Position numbers and translations under genes: made by a program
The notes under the pieces: model-generated
Told to the model about the DNA's origin: nothing
The model's database searches: none
What the model saw: only the letters and a program-made list of their open reading frames with translations
Source: Bryobacterales bacterium
GTDB lineage: Bacteria > Acidobacteriota > Terriglobia > Bryobacterales > Bryobacteraceae
DNA: 64,000 nt
Direction: 5' to 3'
Assembly: GCA_003164035.1 (NCBI GenBank)
Contig: PLRS01000162.1
Span: forward strand, 1 to 64,000
In this document: positions 7,929 through 16,906 of the stretch, piece by piece
How the letters are laid out: each line of letters starts with the position of its first letter
Position numbering within the stretch: position 1 is the first letter of the stretch

Positions 7929-9128
7929 TCAGCGGCCGGACGCACGGGCGCCATACATGTTGCGAAGCCATGCCAGGGCCGACAAGACCAGGCCCCAGGC
8001 GCAGACGCCCGTCCATTGCCAGCGGCTCCATGCCACGGCCGAAAGGGCCGATCCAAGCGCGCCGCCGAGGAAGAAGAGAATCATATAGATGGTATTCAGT
8101 CGGCTTCTGGCGGCGCGGGACAGGGTAAAAATGCGCGACTGGTTGGAGATCTGCATGGACTGTTGGGCGATATCGAGCGCAATCACGCCGGCAATCAACC
8201 CGGCGATGTGGTAGCCGAATACCCAGAGGATGAGGTAAGCGAGGCTCATCAGCGCGAGGGCGAGGGCGAGGATGCGGCGGGAGCCGTAACGATCGGCCAG
8301 CCTGCCGGCGGGGGAAGCAATAAGGGCTCCGCCGGCGCCGAGCAGGCCGAAGCTGCCCGCGGCGGCCGCTCCCAGGCGGTAGTGCGGCGAGCCGAGAAAG
8401 AACGCCACATTTGTCCAGAAGGCGATGAACGAGGCGAAGGCCAGAGAGCCGATGGTGGAGGCCTCCCGCAAAAGCGGCTCGCCGCGCGCCAGATCCCACA
8501 GAGAGCGCAGGGCCGCGCCATAAGATAACCGCTGGGCAGGCGGAAGCACGGGCAGGCGCCACCAGAGCAGCGGCACAAAGGCGGCGGTGGAAGCGGCAGC
8601 CAGCAGGAACACGAACCGCCATCCCAGCACGTCGGACACGGCGCCGGACGCGGTGCGTCCCAACAGAACCCCGAGCAGCAGACCGGTCATCACCGTGCCG
8701 AGGGCGCGTCCGCTCTGGCCGGGGCCGACCAGCTCCTGCGCCAGCGGGACCATGATGTGAGTGACCGAGGCGGCCATTCCGATGGCCACGCTGGCAGCCA
8801 CCAGAATCCAGAATGACGGCGCAAGGTATGCGGCCATGAGAGCCAGCGACACGGCGGCGAACAGTTCGAGGATCAGCTTGCGGCGCTCGAGCACGTCGCC
8901 AAGGGGAACGAAGAGAAGAATTCCTGCCGCGTAACCGAGCTGGGTGGCGACGGCCACCGTTCCGCCGCGGCCGTGCGACACGTGGAACGCGCGGCTGATC
9001 TCGGCCAGCAGCGGCTGGTTGTAGTAGATGGTGGCGACACTGGCGCCGCAGGCCAGCCCGAGAAAGGGCAGCAATCCCCGGCGCGCGCGTGCGATGGGAG
9101 GGTCGAGAGGGGGAATCGGGGTCAACAT
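7929..9128 (-). CDS. MFS transporter (drug/sugar efflux type)
   Basis: A 399-residue major facilitator with about twelve hydrophobic helices. LGDVLERRKL is the conserved loop 2-3 motif (G-x-x-x-D-R-x-x-R/K-like) around residues 77-87, and IYYNQPLLAEISRAF (34-48) is typical of the YgaY/AraJ-like proton-driven exporters. GRLADRYGSRRIL around residues 275-290 is the matching motif of the second half. The length is full. The substrate is unknown and the gene stands alone, so a role in efflux is inferred from family alone. Confidence 0.85.
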   Translation of the reverse strand: MLTPIPPLDPPIARARRGLLPFLGLACGASVATIYYNQPLLAEISRAFHVSHGRGGTVAVATQLGYAAGILLFVPLGDVLERRKLILELFAAVSLALMAAYLAPSFWILVAASVAIGMAASVTHIMVPLAQELVGPGQSGRALGTVMTGLLLGVLLGRTASGAVSDVLGWRFVFLLAAASTAAFVPLLWWRLPVLPPAQRLSYGAALRSLWDLARGEPLLREASTIGSLAFASFIAFWTNVAFFLGSPHYRLGAAAAGSFGLLGAGGALIASPAGRLADRYGSRRILALALALMSLAYLILWVFGYHIAGLIAGVIALDIAQQSMQISNQSRIFTLSRAARSRLNTIYMILFFLGGALGSALSAVAWSRWQWTGVCAWGLVLSALAWLRNMYGARASGR

Positions 9129-9275
9129 TCAGGCTAGCACCCCATCGGCTGCGCCGATTGCTTTGTCCCCGCCAGACCGTTACCACTGCTACGCACTGTT
9201 ACCCGAGCGCCTTGACGTTCGCGCGAATCGCACCCTATAATAATGCACGCCGGAAACATCCGGCTCGGAGGAACT

Positions 9276-10106
9276 GTGAGACTTTCGGCCCTAGCCGCGG
9301 TTGTGGCGAGCGTACTTGTCGTCACGTCCGCAACCCACGCAGCCACACTGGTGGCTGCCTACACCTTCAATGGCAACCTCAACGCACAACAGGGCGGCGT
9401 GCCCGCTCTGGCCGCCACCAACCCGCTGGGCACCAATGCCTTCGGAACCGCAACCGTTTTGGGCAGTACCGAGTCGGTGTACTCCTTTAACAGCAGTAGC
9501 GGAAACAACGCGGGTTTGACCTTCAACGACGGCTCGAACCTGATCTCACCAACCTCATACTCGATTGAGATGGTTTTCGAGTTGGGCAGTTCGGAAAATT
9601 ACGCAAGTGGAGCATGGCTCCGGCTGGTCGACTCGCAAAACCGGCAGTCGGATGACGGCCTTTATGTTAACCCAAGTAGTGAATTCGCCATCTTCCCCGA
9701 TGGCAGTGGGACACCTGGCACCCTTTTCAGCCCAAACACCTATTTCGATTTGATCCTGACCGACGATGGGACCACGGCGAGTGTCTATATCAATGGAACT
9801 TTCGACTTTTCCGTTGCGAACCAGGGGGCGGGTCTCAACCAGCTGAATCTTTCCAACGCCAACAATCCGAACCAGCTTCTCAACCTGTTCCTGGACAATA
9901 CCGTCGCCGGCGGGCAGGGCGAATTTACCAGCGGCCAGATCGCTTTATTCGAAGCGTTTAACGGGGTATTGAGTTCGAGCGACGTTGCCACTTTGGCGGC
10001 CGATCCCTATGCCAACGCTTCGCCGGGCAACACGCCCGAGCCGGGGACCTGGGTGCTTCTAACGGCTGGCGGCGCCTTGCTGGCGTTCCGCAAGCGACGG
10101 GCATGA
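9276..10106 (+). CDS. PEP-CTERM sorted protein with LamG-like domain
   Basis: An exported protein of about 276 residues. It has a signal peptide (LSALAAVVASVLVVTSATHA), a beta-rich body resembling a concanavalin/LamG fold (TLVAAYTFNGNLNAQQGG, SYSIEMVFELG, DLILTDDGTTASVYING, NLFLDNT) and a C-terminal sorting tail: PEPGTWVLL, a hydrophobic stretch and FRKRRA. PEP-CTERM tails direct proteins to exosortase-linked processing at the cell surface. GTG 9276 is preferred because GGAGGA lies six bases upstream; the ATG at 9243 would place that site inside the gene. No exosortase gene is visible in the window. Confidence 0.85.
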   Translation: MRLSALAAVVASVLVVTSATHAATLVAAYTFNGNLNAQQGGVPALAATNPLGTNAFGTATVLGSTESVYSFNSSSGNNAGLTFNDGSNLISPTSYSIEMVFELGSSENYASGAWLRLVDSQNRQSDDGLYVNPSSEFAIFPDGSGTPGTLFSPNTYFDLILTDDGTTASVYINGTFDFSVANQGAGLNQLNLSNANNPNQLLNLFLDNTVAGGQGEFTSGQIALFEAFNGVLSSSDVATLAADPYANASPGNTPEPGTWVLLTAGGALLAFRKRRA

Positions 10107-10155
10107 GCCGCGGCGGAGGCTGTCAAGCCTGATGAGTGGAGATTAGATTCACATC

Positions 10156-10172
10156 CCGGCTATTTTTGCCGG
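10156..10172 (+). other. Short hairpin after the PEP-CTERM gene
   Basis: CCGGC-TATTTTT-GCCGG forms a five-base-pair stem between the PEP-CTERM gene and the CPBP gene. It has no following T tract, so it is a weak terminator candidate at best. The rest of 10107-10322 shows no gene. Confidence 0.3.
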
Positions 10173-10322
10173 CCCACAGTCTGGCTTTCACCGGATCCGG
10201 TTTCCGGTCATCGAGCACCCACTGATCGGCGGGCTTAGAATTGGGGCTGTCCGCCAAATGAGTGCGGACTCAGCGCCGCGAGTGTCCCCCGCAACCTGTT
10301 AGGATGCGAGTTTTAGGCACGT

Positions 10323-11207
10323 ATGGCTCAGACGGTATTGCGTTTGGCATTGGTGGCGCTGATCCTGGCTTTGTTTTCGGCCCGGTTGCAGCGGTTCGTT
10401 TCGGGCATTTTGCGCGCTCGCCCGGCGGTGTTCTGGCTGGCGCCGGTGCTCGGGACCGGCATATTTATGACCGCCGCGGCGATGGTGGGCGCGGCGAGCT
10501 GGCCGTTGGCGTTGGCAGCTCTGGTATACACCGCGGTGCCGTCGGCCTGCGCGGTCAGGCTCGGACCCGCCGCCAGCCCTCGGCCCCAGGCCCTCGATTT
10601 CGTGGCGATCCTGCTGCTCTGGCTGCCGCTGGAGTTGAACCTGGCCAAACCGCTGGTGCTGGCGGCGGCGCAAGGTTATCTGCATTCGGTGATCTACGGC
10701 GTGGCCATCCTCTTGGGCCTTGCGATCTTCCTCCTCTTTCGCGGGTTTTCGGGAATGAAATATAACCTGCCGCGCCGCCCACGGGACCTCTGGGTGGTGC
10801 TGGCCGGGTTCGTTGCCGCCGCTCCCGTACTCATCGGCATCGGCATCGCCATCGGCTTCATTCCGTTCCCGCATTTCCACCCGGCGACGCCCGGCCGAAT
10901 GGCCGCGGCCTTTGGCCTGATTTTCATCGGCACTGCGCTGCCCGAGGAAATCCTGTTTCGCGCGCTGATCCAGAACTTCATCCTGCAGCGCTGGGGAGAA
11001 ACTACCGCCGGCCTGGTAGCCGCCAGCGTGATCTTCGGCTGCTCCCATCTCAATAACGGCCCGCAGGCGCTGCCCAACTGGCGGTACGCGATTGTCGCCA
11101 GCTTCGCCGGTTTCGCCTACGGCAAAGTGTTTCAGAAATCGTCCAGCATTATCTCGTCGGCCCTATTTCACATGATGGTCGACTGGGTGAAGCATTTCTT
11201 CTTCTGA
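10323..11207 (+). CDS. CPBP-family intramembrane metalloprotease (CAAX/Abi type)
   Basis: A 294-residue membrane protein with about eight hydrophobic helices. The CPBP motifs are in order: ALPEEILFRALIQ (EExxxR, about residues 205-217), FGCSHLNNG (conserved His, about 238) and ALFHMMVD (second His region, about 281-285). In this family the Glu and His residues form the active site of a Rce1-like protease inside the membrane; bacterial members cleave membrane proteins or act in bacteriocin self-immunity. No bacteriocin genes are nearby, so the substrate is unknown. Confidence 0.88.
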   Translation: MAQTVLRLALVALILALFSARLQRFVSGILRARPAVFWLAPVLGTGIFMTAAAMVGAASWPLALAALVYTAVPSACAVRLGPAASPRPQALDFVAILLLWLPLELNLAKPLVLAAAQGYLHSVIYGVAILLGLAIFLLFRGFSGMKYNLPRRPRDLWVVLAGFVAAAPVLIGIGIAIGFIPFPHFHPATPGRMAAAFGLIFIGTALPEEILFRALIQNFILQRWGETTAGLVAASVIFGCSHLNNGPQALPNWRYAIVASFAGFAYGKVFQKSSSIISSALFHMMVDWVKHFFF

Positions 11208-11281
11208 GCAAGCTTTCAGCAGTCAGCTTTCAGCGTTCACTAAGTGCTCGACTTCGGAACTACGGCCACGGACTAAATTAA

Positions 11282-11347
11282 GCAACCGCTCCCTCACGGT
11301 CTCGGTTACGCGCCTTTTCGAGCCGCGACCGTGAGGGAGCGGTTGCC
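11282..11347. repeat. Palindromic repeat family B, copy 1
   Basis: GCAACCGCTCCCTCACGGT at the left is mirrored by ACCGTGAGGGAGCGGTTGC at the right, with a short centre. It lies between the convergent CPBP and GH97 genes. No T tract follows either arm. Confidence 0.85.
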
Positions 11348-11398
11348 GGCGATCGGCACGATTATTCCCCGACGGTCCCTAATATGTTGACCGCATCT

Positions 11399-13348
11399 TC
11401 ACTCCGCGCGGAACCGGATGGCCGCTCCTCCGCCGGAGGCCAGTTTCAGGTGCAGCATCGCGGCTGGGGTGACGCGCTGTACCGAGATTTCGGTGTGCTT
11501 GGGATGGTCGCCGGCGTCGGAGGCGTCGGCATAGATTTCGGCGGCGTAATTGCCGTGGCCCAGGAATTCCAGCGGCAGATCCACCTCCGCTCCGTGCCAG
11601 CCGGTGATGGCGCCCACGTACCATTCCTTGCCCTTGCGCCGCGCCACGGCAATGAATTCGCCCGGCCTGCCGCTCACCACCTTGGTTTCATCCCAGGCGT
11701 TGGGGACGGCCCGGATGAACTCGAACTCGTTCTGGCCTTTGTACGCTTCCGGATAATCGGAGATCATCTGGAAGCCGCTCTCGAAAACCACGTACAGCGC
11801 CAATTCGTGGGCGCGCGTTCCCATCACCATCGGTTTCTTATTGCGTGGCACGAACTCGGCGCGAGTGACGTTGTCGAATCCGCCGGGCGTGTAATCCATC
11901 GGACCGGCCAGGGCGCGGGTGAAGGCCAGCATCAGGTTGTGTTCGGGTGTGACGCGCCCACTCCATTTGCTGTACTCCAATCCCATGACGCCTTCCCTGG
12001 TCATCTGATTCGGCCAGGTGCGGTCGATGCCGTCCGGTTTATACGCGCCGTGAAAGTCGATCATCAGATGATGGGCGGCGGCTGTCTGCAGCACGCGGTG
12101 ATAGAAGCCGACCATCCACTGGTCGTCGCGATTCATGAAATCGATCTTGACCCCGGCGATACCCCATTTTTCGAATAGCGGAAAGGCTTCGTCGATCTGG
12201 CGATCGATGTCGGTCCAATGGGCCCACAGCCAGATGCGCACATTTTTGGTTTTGCCGTAATCGAGAATGGCTGGCATGTCGATATTAGGGTTGGTGCGGG
12301 TGAGGTCGGCGTGGGAGGAGTTGGGGCCGGTGCTCTGGTACGCCCACCCGGCGTCGATCAACAGGTAGGGAAAACCGGAGGAGGCGCAGAAATCGATGTA
12401 GTGCTTCATCGTCGCGGTATTCATGCCGGGGGTAAAATCCACTCCTTCGGCCCAGGTGCCGTTCCACCAGTCCCAGGCGGTCTTGCCGGGCTTGATCCAA
12501 CTGGTATCGGCGATGGCGGAAGGCGGATTCAGGCTGGTGACGATGTTCGACTCCACCAGCCGGCCGGGCTGGTCACCAATTAAGAGCACCCGCCAGGGCG
12601 TCGTCATGGGAGCCGGAACGGCCACGGCGAGGTCCTTGTCTTCGACCGATGGCGAAAGCCGCGAAGAAAGCACCAACGCGTCCGGCGAATTGTGTTCCAG
12701 ATACATGCCGGCATAGTTATCGATATCGGCTTCGGTGATGGCCACCCACGCGGCGCCCGGCACTTCGGCCAGGAAAGGAAGGCCGATCAGTTCCTTGGGG
12801 TGAATGGCGCTCAGCGGCAGGGTGACGTAAGCGTCTTCGTAGGGCGTTTGAAATCCGTCGAGCAGGAGCGGATAGGTGGCGCCATCCTTGGCCAAGTGGA
12901 AGGTGGTGCGCTCGGTGGCGAGGCGGATCTCGTCCAGGCCGGCTTGTTTCGGCACCACGTAGCGAAAAGCCACGCCGTCGTCGAAGGCACGGGCTTCGAG
13001 CTGCAGTTTGCGGTGCGGCGCCTCGGTCTCTTCCAGCTCGAGCGCCAGGCTGCGGTAGACGCTGTGAACCGTGGACGCCTTGCCGTGGAGGAGCGAGTAG
13101 GTTTCGTCTCCCGCGCCCGGCGTCGCATGTATGATGCGGACGTGCGCGCCCAGCACCGGCTGGCCGGCCAGTTCCAGGCCGAGGGTCGATTTCAATACCA
13201 CCGGCTTGCCGCGGAAGTTCACCGTGTAGGCGAGTTGGCCGCCATCGGCGGTAACGGCCATTTCGAGGGCGCCCGAAGGCGAAGTTGCGGAGGATTGCGC
13301 GGCGGCGGCGACAACCGAAAGTATGCTCATCACGACGAGGTTTCGCAT
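11399..13348 (-). CDS. Glycoside hydrolase family 97 (alpha-glucosidase/galactosidase), secreted
   Basis: A 649-residue secreted enzyme with an N-terminal signal peptide (RNLVVMSILSVVAAAAQS). The order is the GH97 N-terminal beta-sandwich (residues about 25-275), the catalytic barrel (TAWDWWNGTWAEGVDFTPG, YLLIDAGWAY, GVKIDFMNRDDQ, MIDFHGAYKPDGIDRTWPN, EGVMGLEYSKW) and a C-terminal beta domain. The Asp in VKIDFM is where retaining members (GH97b-like) carry the nucleophile, so a retaining alpha-galactosidase-type mechanism is more likely than the SusB inverting type; this is inference. ATG 13348 starts at the signal peptide; the frame is open further upstream but without sense. It is divergent from the metallophosphoesterase. 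Confidence 0.88.
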   Translation of the reverse strand: MRNLVVMSILSVVAAAAQSSATSPSGALEMAVTADGGQLAYTVNFRGKPVVLKSTLGLELAGQPVLGAHVRIIHATPGAGDETYSLLHGKASTVHSVYRSLALELEETEAPHRKLQLEARAFDDGVAFRYVVPKQAGLDEIRLATERTTFHLAKDGATYPLLLDGFQTPYEDAYVTLPLSAIHPKELIGLPFLAEVPGAAWVAITEADIDNYAGMYLEHNSPDALVLSSRLSPSVEDKDLAVAVPAPMTTPWRVLLIGDQPGRLVESNIVTSLNPPSAIADTSWIKPGKTAWDWWNGTWAEGVDFTPGMNTATMKHYIDFCASSGFPYLLIDAGWAYQSTGPNSSHADLTRTNPNIDMPAILDYGKTKNVRIWLWAHWTDIDRQIDEAFPLFEKWGIAGVKIDFMNRDDQWMVGFYHRVLQTAAAHHLMIDFHGAYKPDGIDRTWPNQMTREGVMGLEYSKWSGRVTPEHNLMLAFTRALAGPMDYTPGGFDNVTRAEFVPRNKKPMVMGTRAHELALYVVFESGFQMISDYPEAYKGQNEFEFIRAVPNAWDETKVVSGRPGEFIAVARRKGKEWYVGAITGWHGAEVDLPLEFLGHGNYAAEIYADASDAGDHPKHTEISVQRVTPAAMLHLKLASGGGAAIRFRAE

Positions 13349-14618
13349 GAGCAATACTATAGCGCCGGGCTTGGGCGAAGCGCGCCGCCGGCATGCCACA
13401 ATAACAGTATTGATCTTCCCCATCGTTCTCGCCATTCTGCTAATCAGCCAGGTTTATTGGGCCATTCGCGGGTTGAAGCTGGCCCGGCGCCGGATTCGCT
13501 CGCGCGGTCTGCGGCTCGCCGTGTGCTGCGCCGTGCTGGCTTTCTACACGCTGGCCTTCGCCTATTACACCGGCCGGATCGGAGGGCGCTTCACCCCGGT
13601 TGCGCTGACGCCGGCCGACGCGGTATTGTCGGCGCCGCTGGCGTGGTGGATTTCGAGCTCTCTGGTAGCGTTCCTGCTGCTGCTTTTGCTGGCCGTGCCG
13701 AAAGGCATCGAGGCCGCCGCGCGTAAGCTTCGACCGCCGCTTGGCCGGGCCGTAGAATCGCCGGACCGGCGCCAGTTTCTGCAGCGCACCACCGCCATCG
13801 TCACCGGCGCGCCCTTCGTTGCCGGCGCTTACGGTCTGCTCTACGGCCGGCTCAATCTGGAAACCACCTCGCCCCGAATTCATCTGCCCCGCCTGCCCCG
13901 CTCCTTCGACGGCTTTCGCATCTGCCAGTTGTCCGATATCCATATCGGCCCGTTCATGCCCGCCGCCCAGATTCGCAAATACGCCGCCATCGCCAACGCG
14001 CTCAAGCCGGATCTCATCGTGCTCACCGGCGATTTCGTAACCTTCGACCCCTCCACCCAATACGCGGTGGTGGAGGCCCTGTCCGGCCTGCGGGCGCCGT
14101 TCGGTGTCTTCGGATGCCTGGGCAACCACGATGCCTGGGCTGGGGTGGAAGACTCCATCGCGGAGTTGTTCCGCCGGGTGGGGTACCGGATCCTTCGCGC
14201 CGAGGCCGTCGCCATCCGCAGCCACGGGGAAGAGCTCAATCTGATCGGGGTGGATTTTGAGAGCCCCAGGCGCTTCGGACCGTCGGCGCCGGTGAAACAT
14301 CTGCTGCGCGACATCGAGCCGCTGTTGGCGGCCGACCGCGTCAATGTTCTTTTGAGCCACAACCCGGATACCTTCGATCGCGCCGCGGCGCTGGGGATCG
14401 ATCTGAGCCTCGCCGGGCACACCCACGGCGGCCAAGCCGCGCTGGAATTTATCAGCCCGGAAATCGCGCCCAGCCGCCTGGTGACGCCCTACGTCGCCGG
14501 TTGGTTTCGGCAACCCGGCGGCCAGCTTTACGTCAACCGCGGCATCGGCACCATCGGCGTGCCGATCCGGATTGGCGCGCCGCCGGAAATCACGGTGTAT
14601 GAACTAGGGCGAAGTTAG
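13347..14618 (+). CDS. Membrane-anchored metallophosphoesterase (YkuE/YaeI type)
   Basis: A calcineurin-like phosphoesterase behind three N-terminal membrane helices. A twin-arginine-like patch (DRRQFLQRTTAIVTGAP, about residue 138) precedes the catalytic domain. All metal motifs are present in order: LSDIHIG, LTGDFV, GNHDAW, LLSHNPD and GHTHGGQ. YkuE/YaeI relatives hydrolyse phosphodiester or UDP-linked lipids near the membrane; the substrate here is unknown. The start is uncertain. ATG 13347 overlaps the divergent GH97 start by two bases, and a TTG at 13410 would begin right at the first membrane helix; neither has a good ribosome-binding site. Confidence 0.85.
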   Translation: MSNTIAPGLGEARRRHATITVLIFPIVLAILLISQVYWAIRGLKLARRRIRSRGLRLAVCCAVLAFYTLAFAYYTGRIGGRFTPVALTPADAVLSAPLAWWISSSLVAFLLLLLLAVPKGIEAAARKLRPPLGRAVESPDRRQFLQRTTAIVTGAPFVAGAYGLLYGRLNLETTSPRIHLPRLPRSFDGFRICQLSDIHIGPFMPAAQIRKYAAIANALKPDLIVLTGDFVTFDPSTQYAVVEALSGLRAPFGVFGCLGNHDAWAGVEDSIAELFRRVGYRILRAEAVAIRSHGEELNLIGVDFESPRRFGPSAPVKHLLRDIEPLLAADRVNVLLSHNPDTFDRAAALGIDLSLAGHTHGGQAALEFISPEIAPSRLVTPYVAGWFRQPGGQLYVNRGIGTIGVPIRIGAPPEITVYELGRS

Positions 14619-14697
14619 AAGTCAGCAGACAGAAGTCAGAATGAACATGGCGGCACGCTGCATCGCCGCCCCGCATTTTGCGCGACAATGAGAGCTG

Positions 14698-16172
<1,475 letters not shown>

Positions 16173-16176
<4 letters not shown>

Positions 16177-16634
16177 ACAAAATGTTGAAAGTGGGCGACG
16201 TGGCTCCCGATATCGAATTGCAGACCGATGCGGGCGAGACTTTTCACCTTTCGGACTCAAAGGGCAAGCGCGTGGTCTTGTATTTCTATCCACGGGCGGA
16301 CACGCCGGGGTGTACCGTCGAAGCCTGCGAGTTCCGCGACCATTTGAAAAAGTTTGCCGCCAAAGGGGCGGCCGTGGTGGGCGTCTCTCCCGACAAGCCC
16401 GCCGCGCAGGCCAAGTTCAAGACCAAGTTCAATCTCCCCTTCGCGCTGCTGGCCGACGACCAGAAGGCCGCCGCCCAAGCCTACGGCGTCTGGAAAGAAA
16501 AAAGCATGTATGGCAAGAAGGTGATGGGCATCGAGCGCACCACCTTCGTGATCGGCCCCGACGGCAAGATCGAAAAGATGTACGCCAAGGTGAAAGCCGC
16601 CGGCCACGCCGAAAAAGTGCTGTCCGAACTGTAA
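16173..16634 (+). CDS. bcp: Thioredoxin-dependent peroxiredoxin of the BCP/PrxQ type
   Basis: A 153-residue cytoplasmic peroxidase that reduces hydroperoxides using thioredoxin. The motif ADTPGCTVEACEFRD holds the peroxidatic Cys47 and a second Cys52, the CxxxxC spacing of 2-Cys BCP proteins. VVLYFYPR, GVSPD and IERTTFVIGPDGKI are further family blocks. The GTG start at 16173 overlaps the gatB stop (GTGA), suggesting translational coupling; ATG 16182 is the alternative. A strong intrinsic terminator follows at 16685-16711. Confidence 0.96.
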
Positions 16635-16684
16635 GGCCAGCCAGCCGGTTGCCACCGTGCCGCACGGCGTTTTCCTGGGTAGCG

Positions 16685-16711
16685 CCGGCGACCTTTGTCG
16701 CCGGTGTTTTT
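16685..16711 (+). terminator. Intrinsic terminator of the gatB-bcp operon
   Basis: A perfect eight-base-pair stem CCGGCGAC / GTCGCCGG with a CTTT loop is followed by TGTTTTT. It lies 50 bp after the bcp stop and is the clearest rho-independent terminator in the window. Confidence 0.88.
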
Positions 16712-16792
16712 GATTAGTTGTGGCGCCCGGATTTCGCCGGCAGTTCCGGCTCCCCGGCTTGCCATGGCCCACACCTTCCCGCGGCCGCGCCT

Positions 16793-16856
16793 GGGTGCTT
16801 AACCGATCTGTGGATTTCGCGGTTGCCGGGAACTTCCCCAGATCGGTAAGGCACCC
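16793..16856. repeat. Short relative of palindromic family B (outer arms only)
   Basis: GGGTGCTTAACCGATCTG at the left is nearly mirrored by CAGATCGGTAAGGCACCC at the right. The same outer arm with GGATTTCGC next to it is found in the long copy at 36955-37114, but the GCAACCGCTCCC core is absent here. It looks like an internally deleted version. Confidence 0.6.
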
Positions 16857-16906
16857 GCCGCGCTTTCGGTTCGCCGGGAAAGCCGGAATCATGCTGTCAT
16901 GTGTAC

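Noticed and set aside
11282-11347. Family B repeats as intrinsic terminators
   Set aside because: Stems are strong and several lie between convergent genes, but no T tract follows, and one copy overlaps coding sequence.
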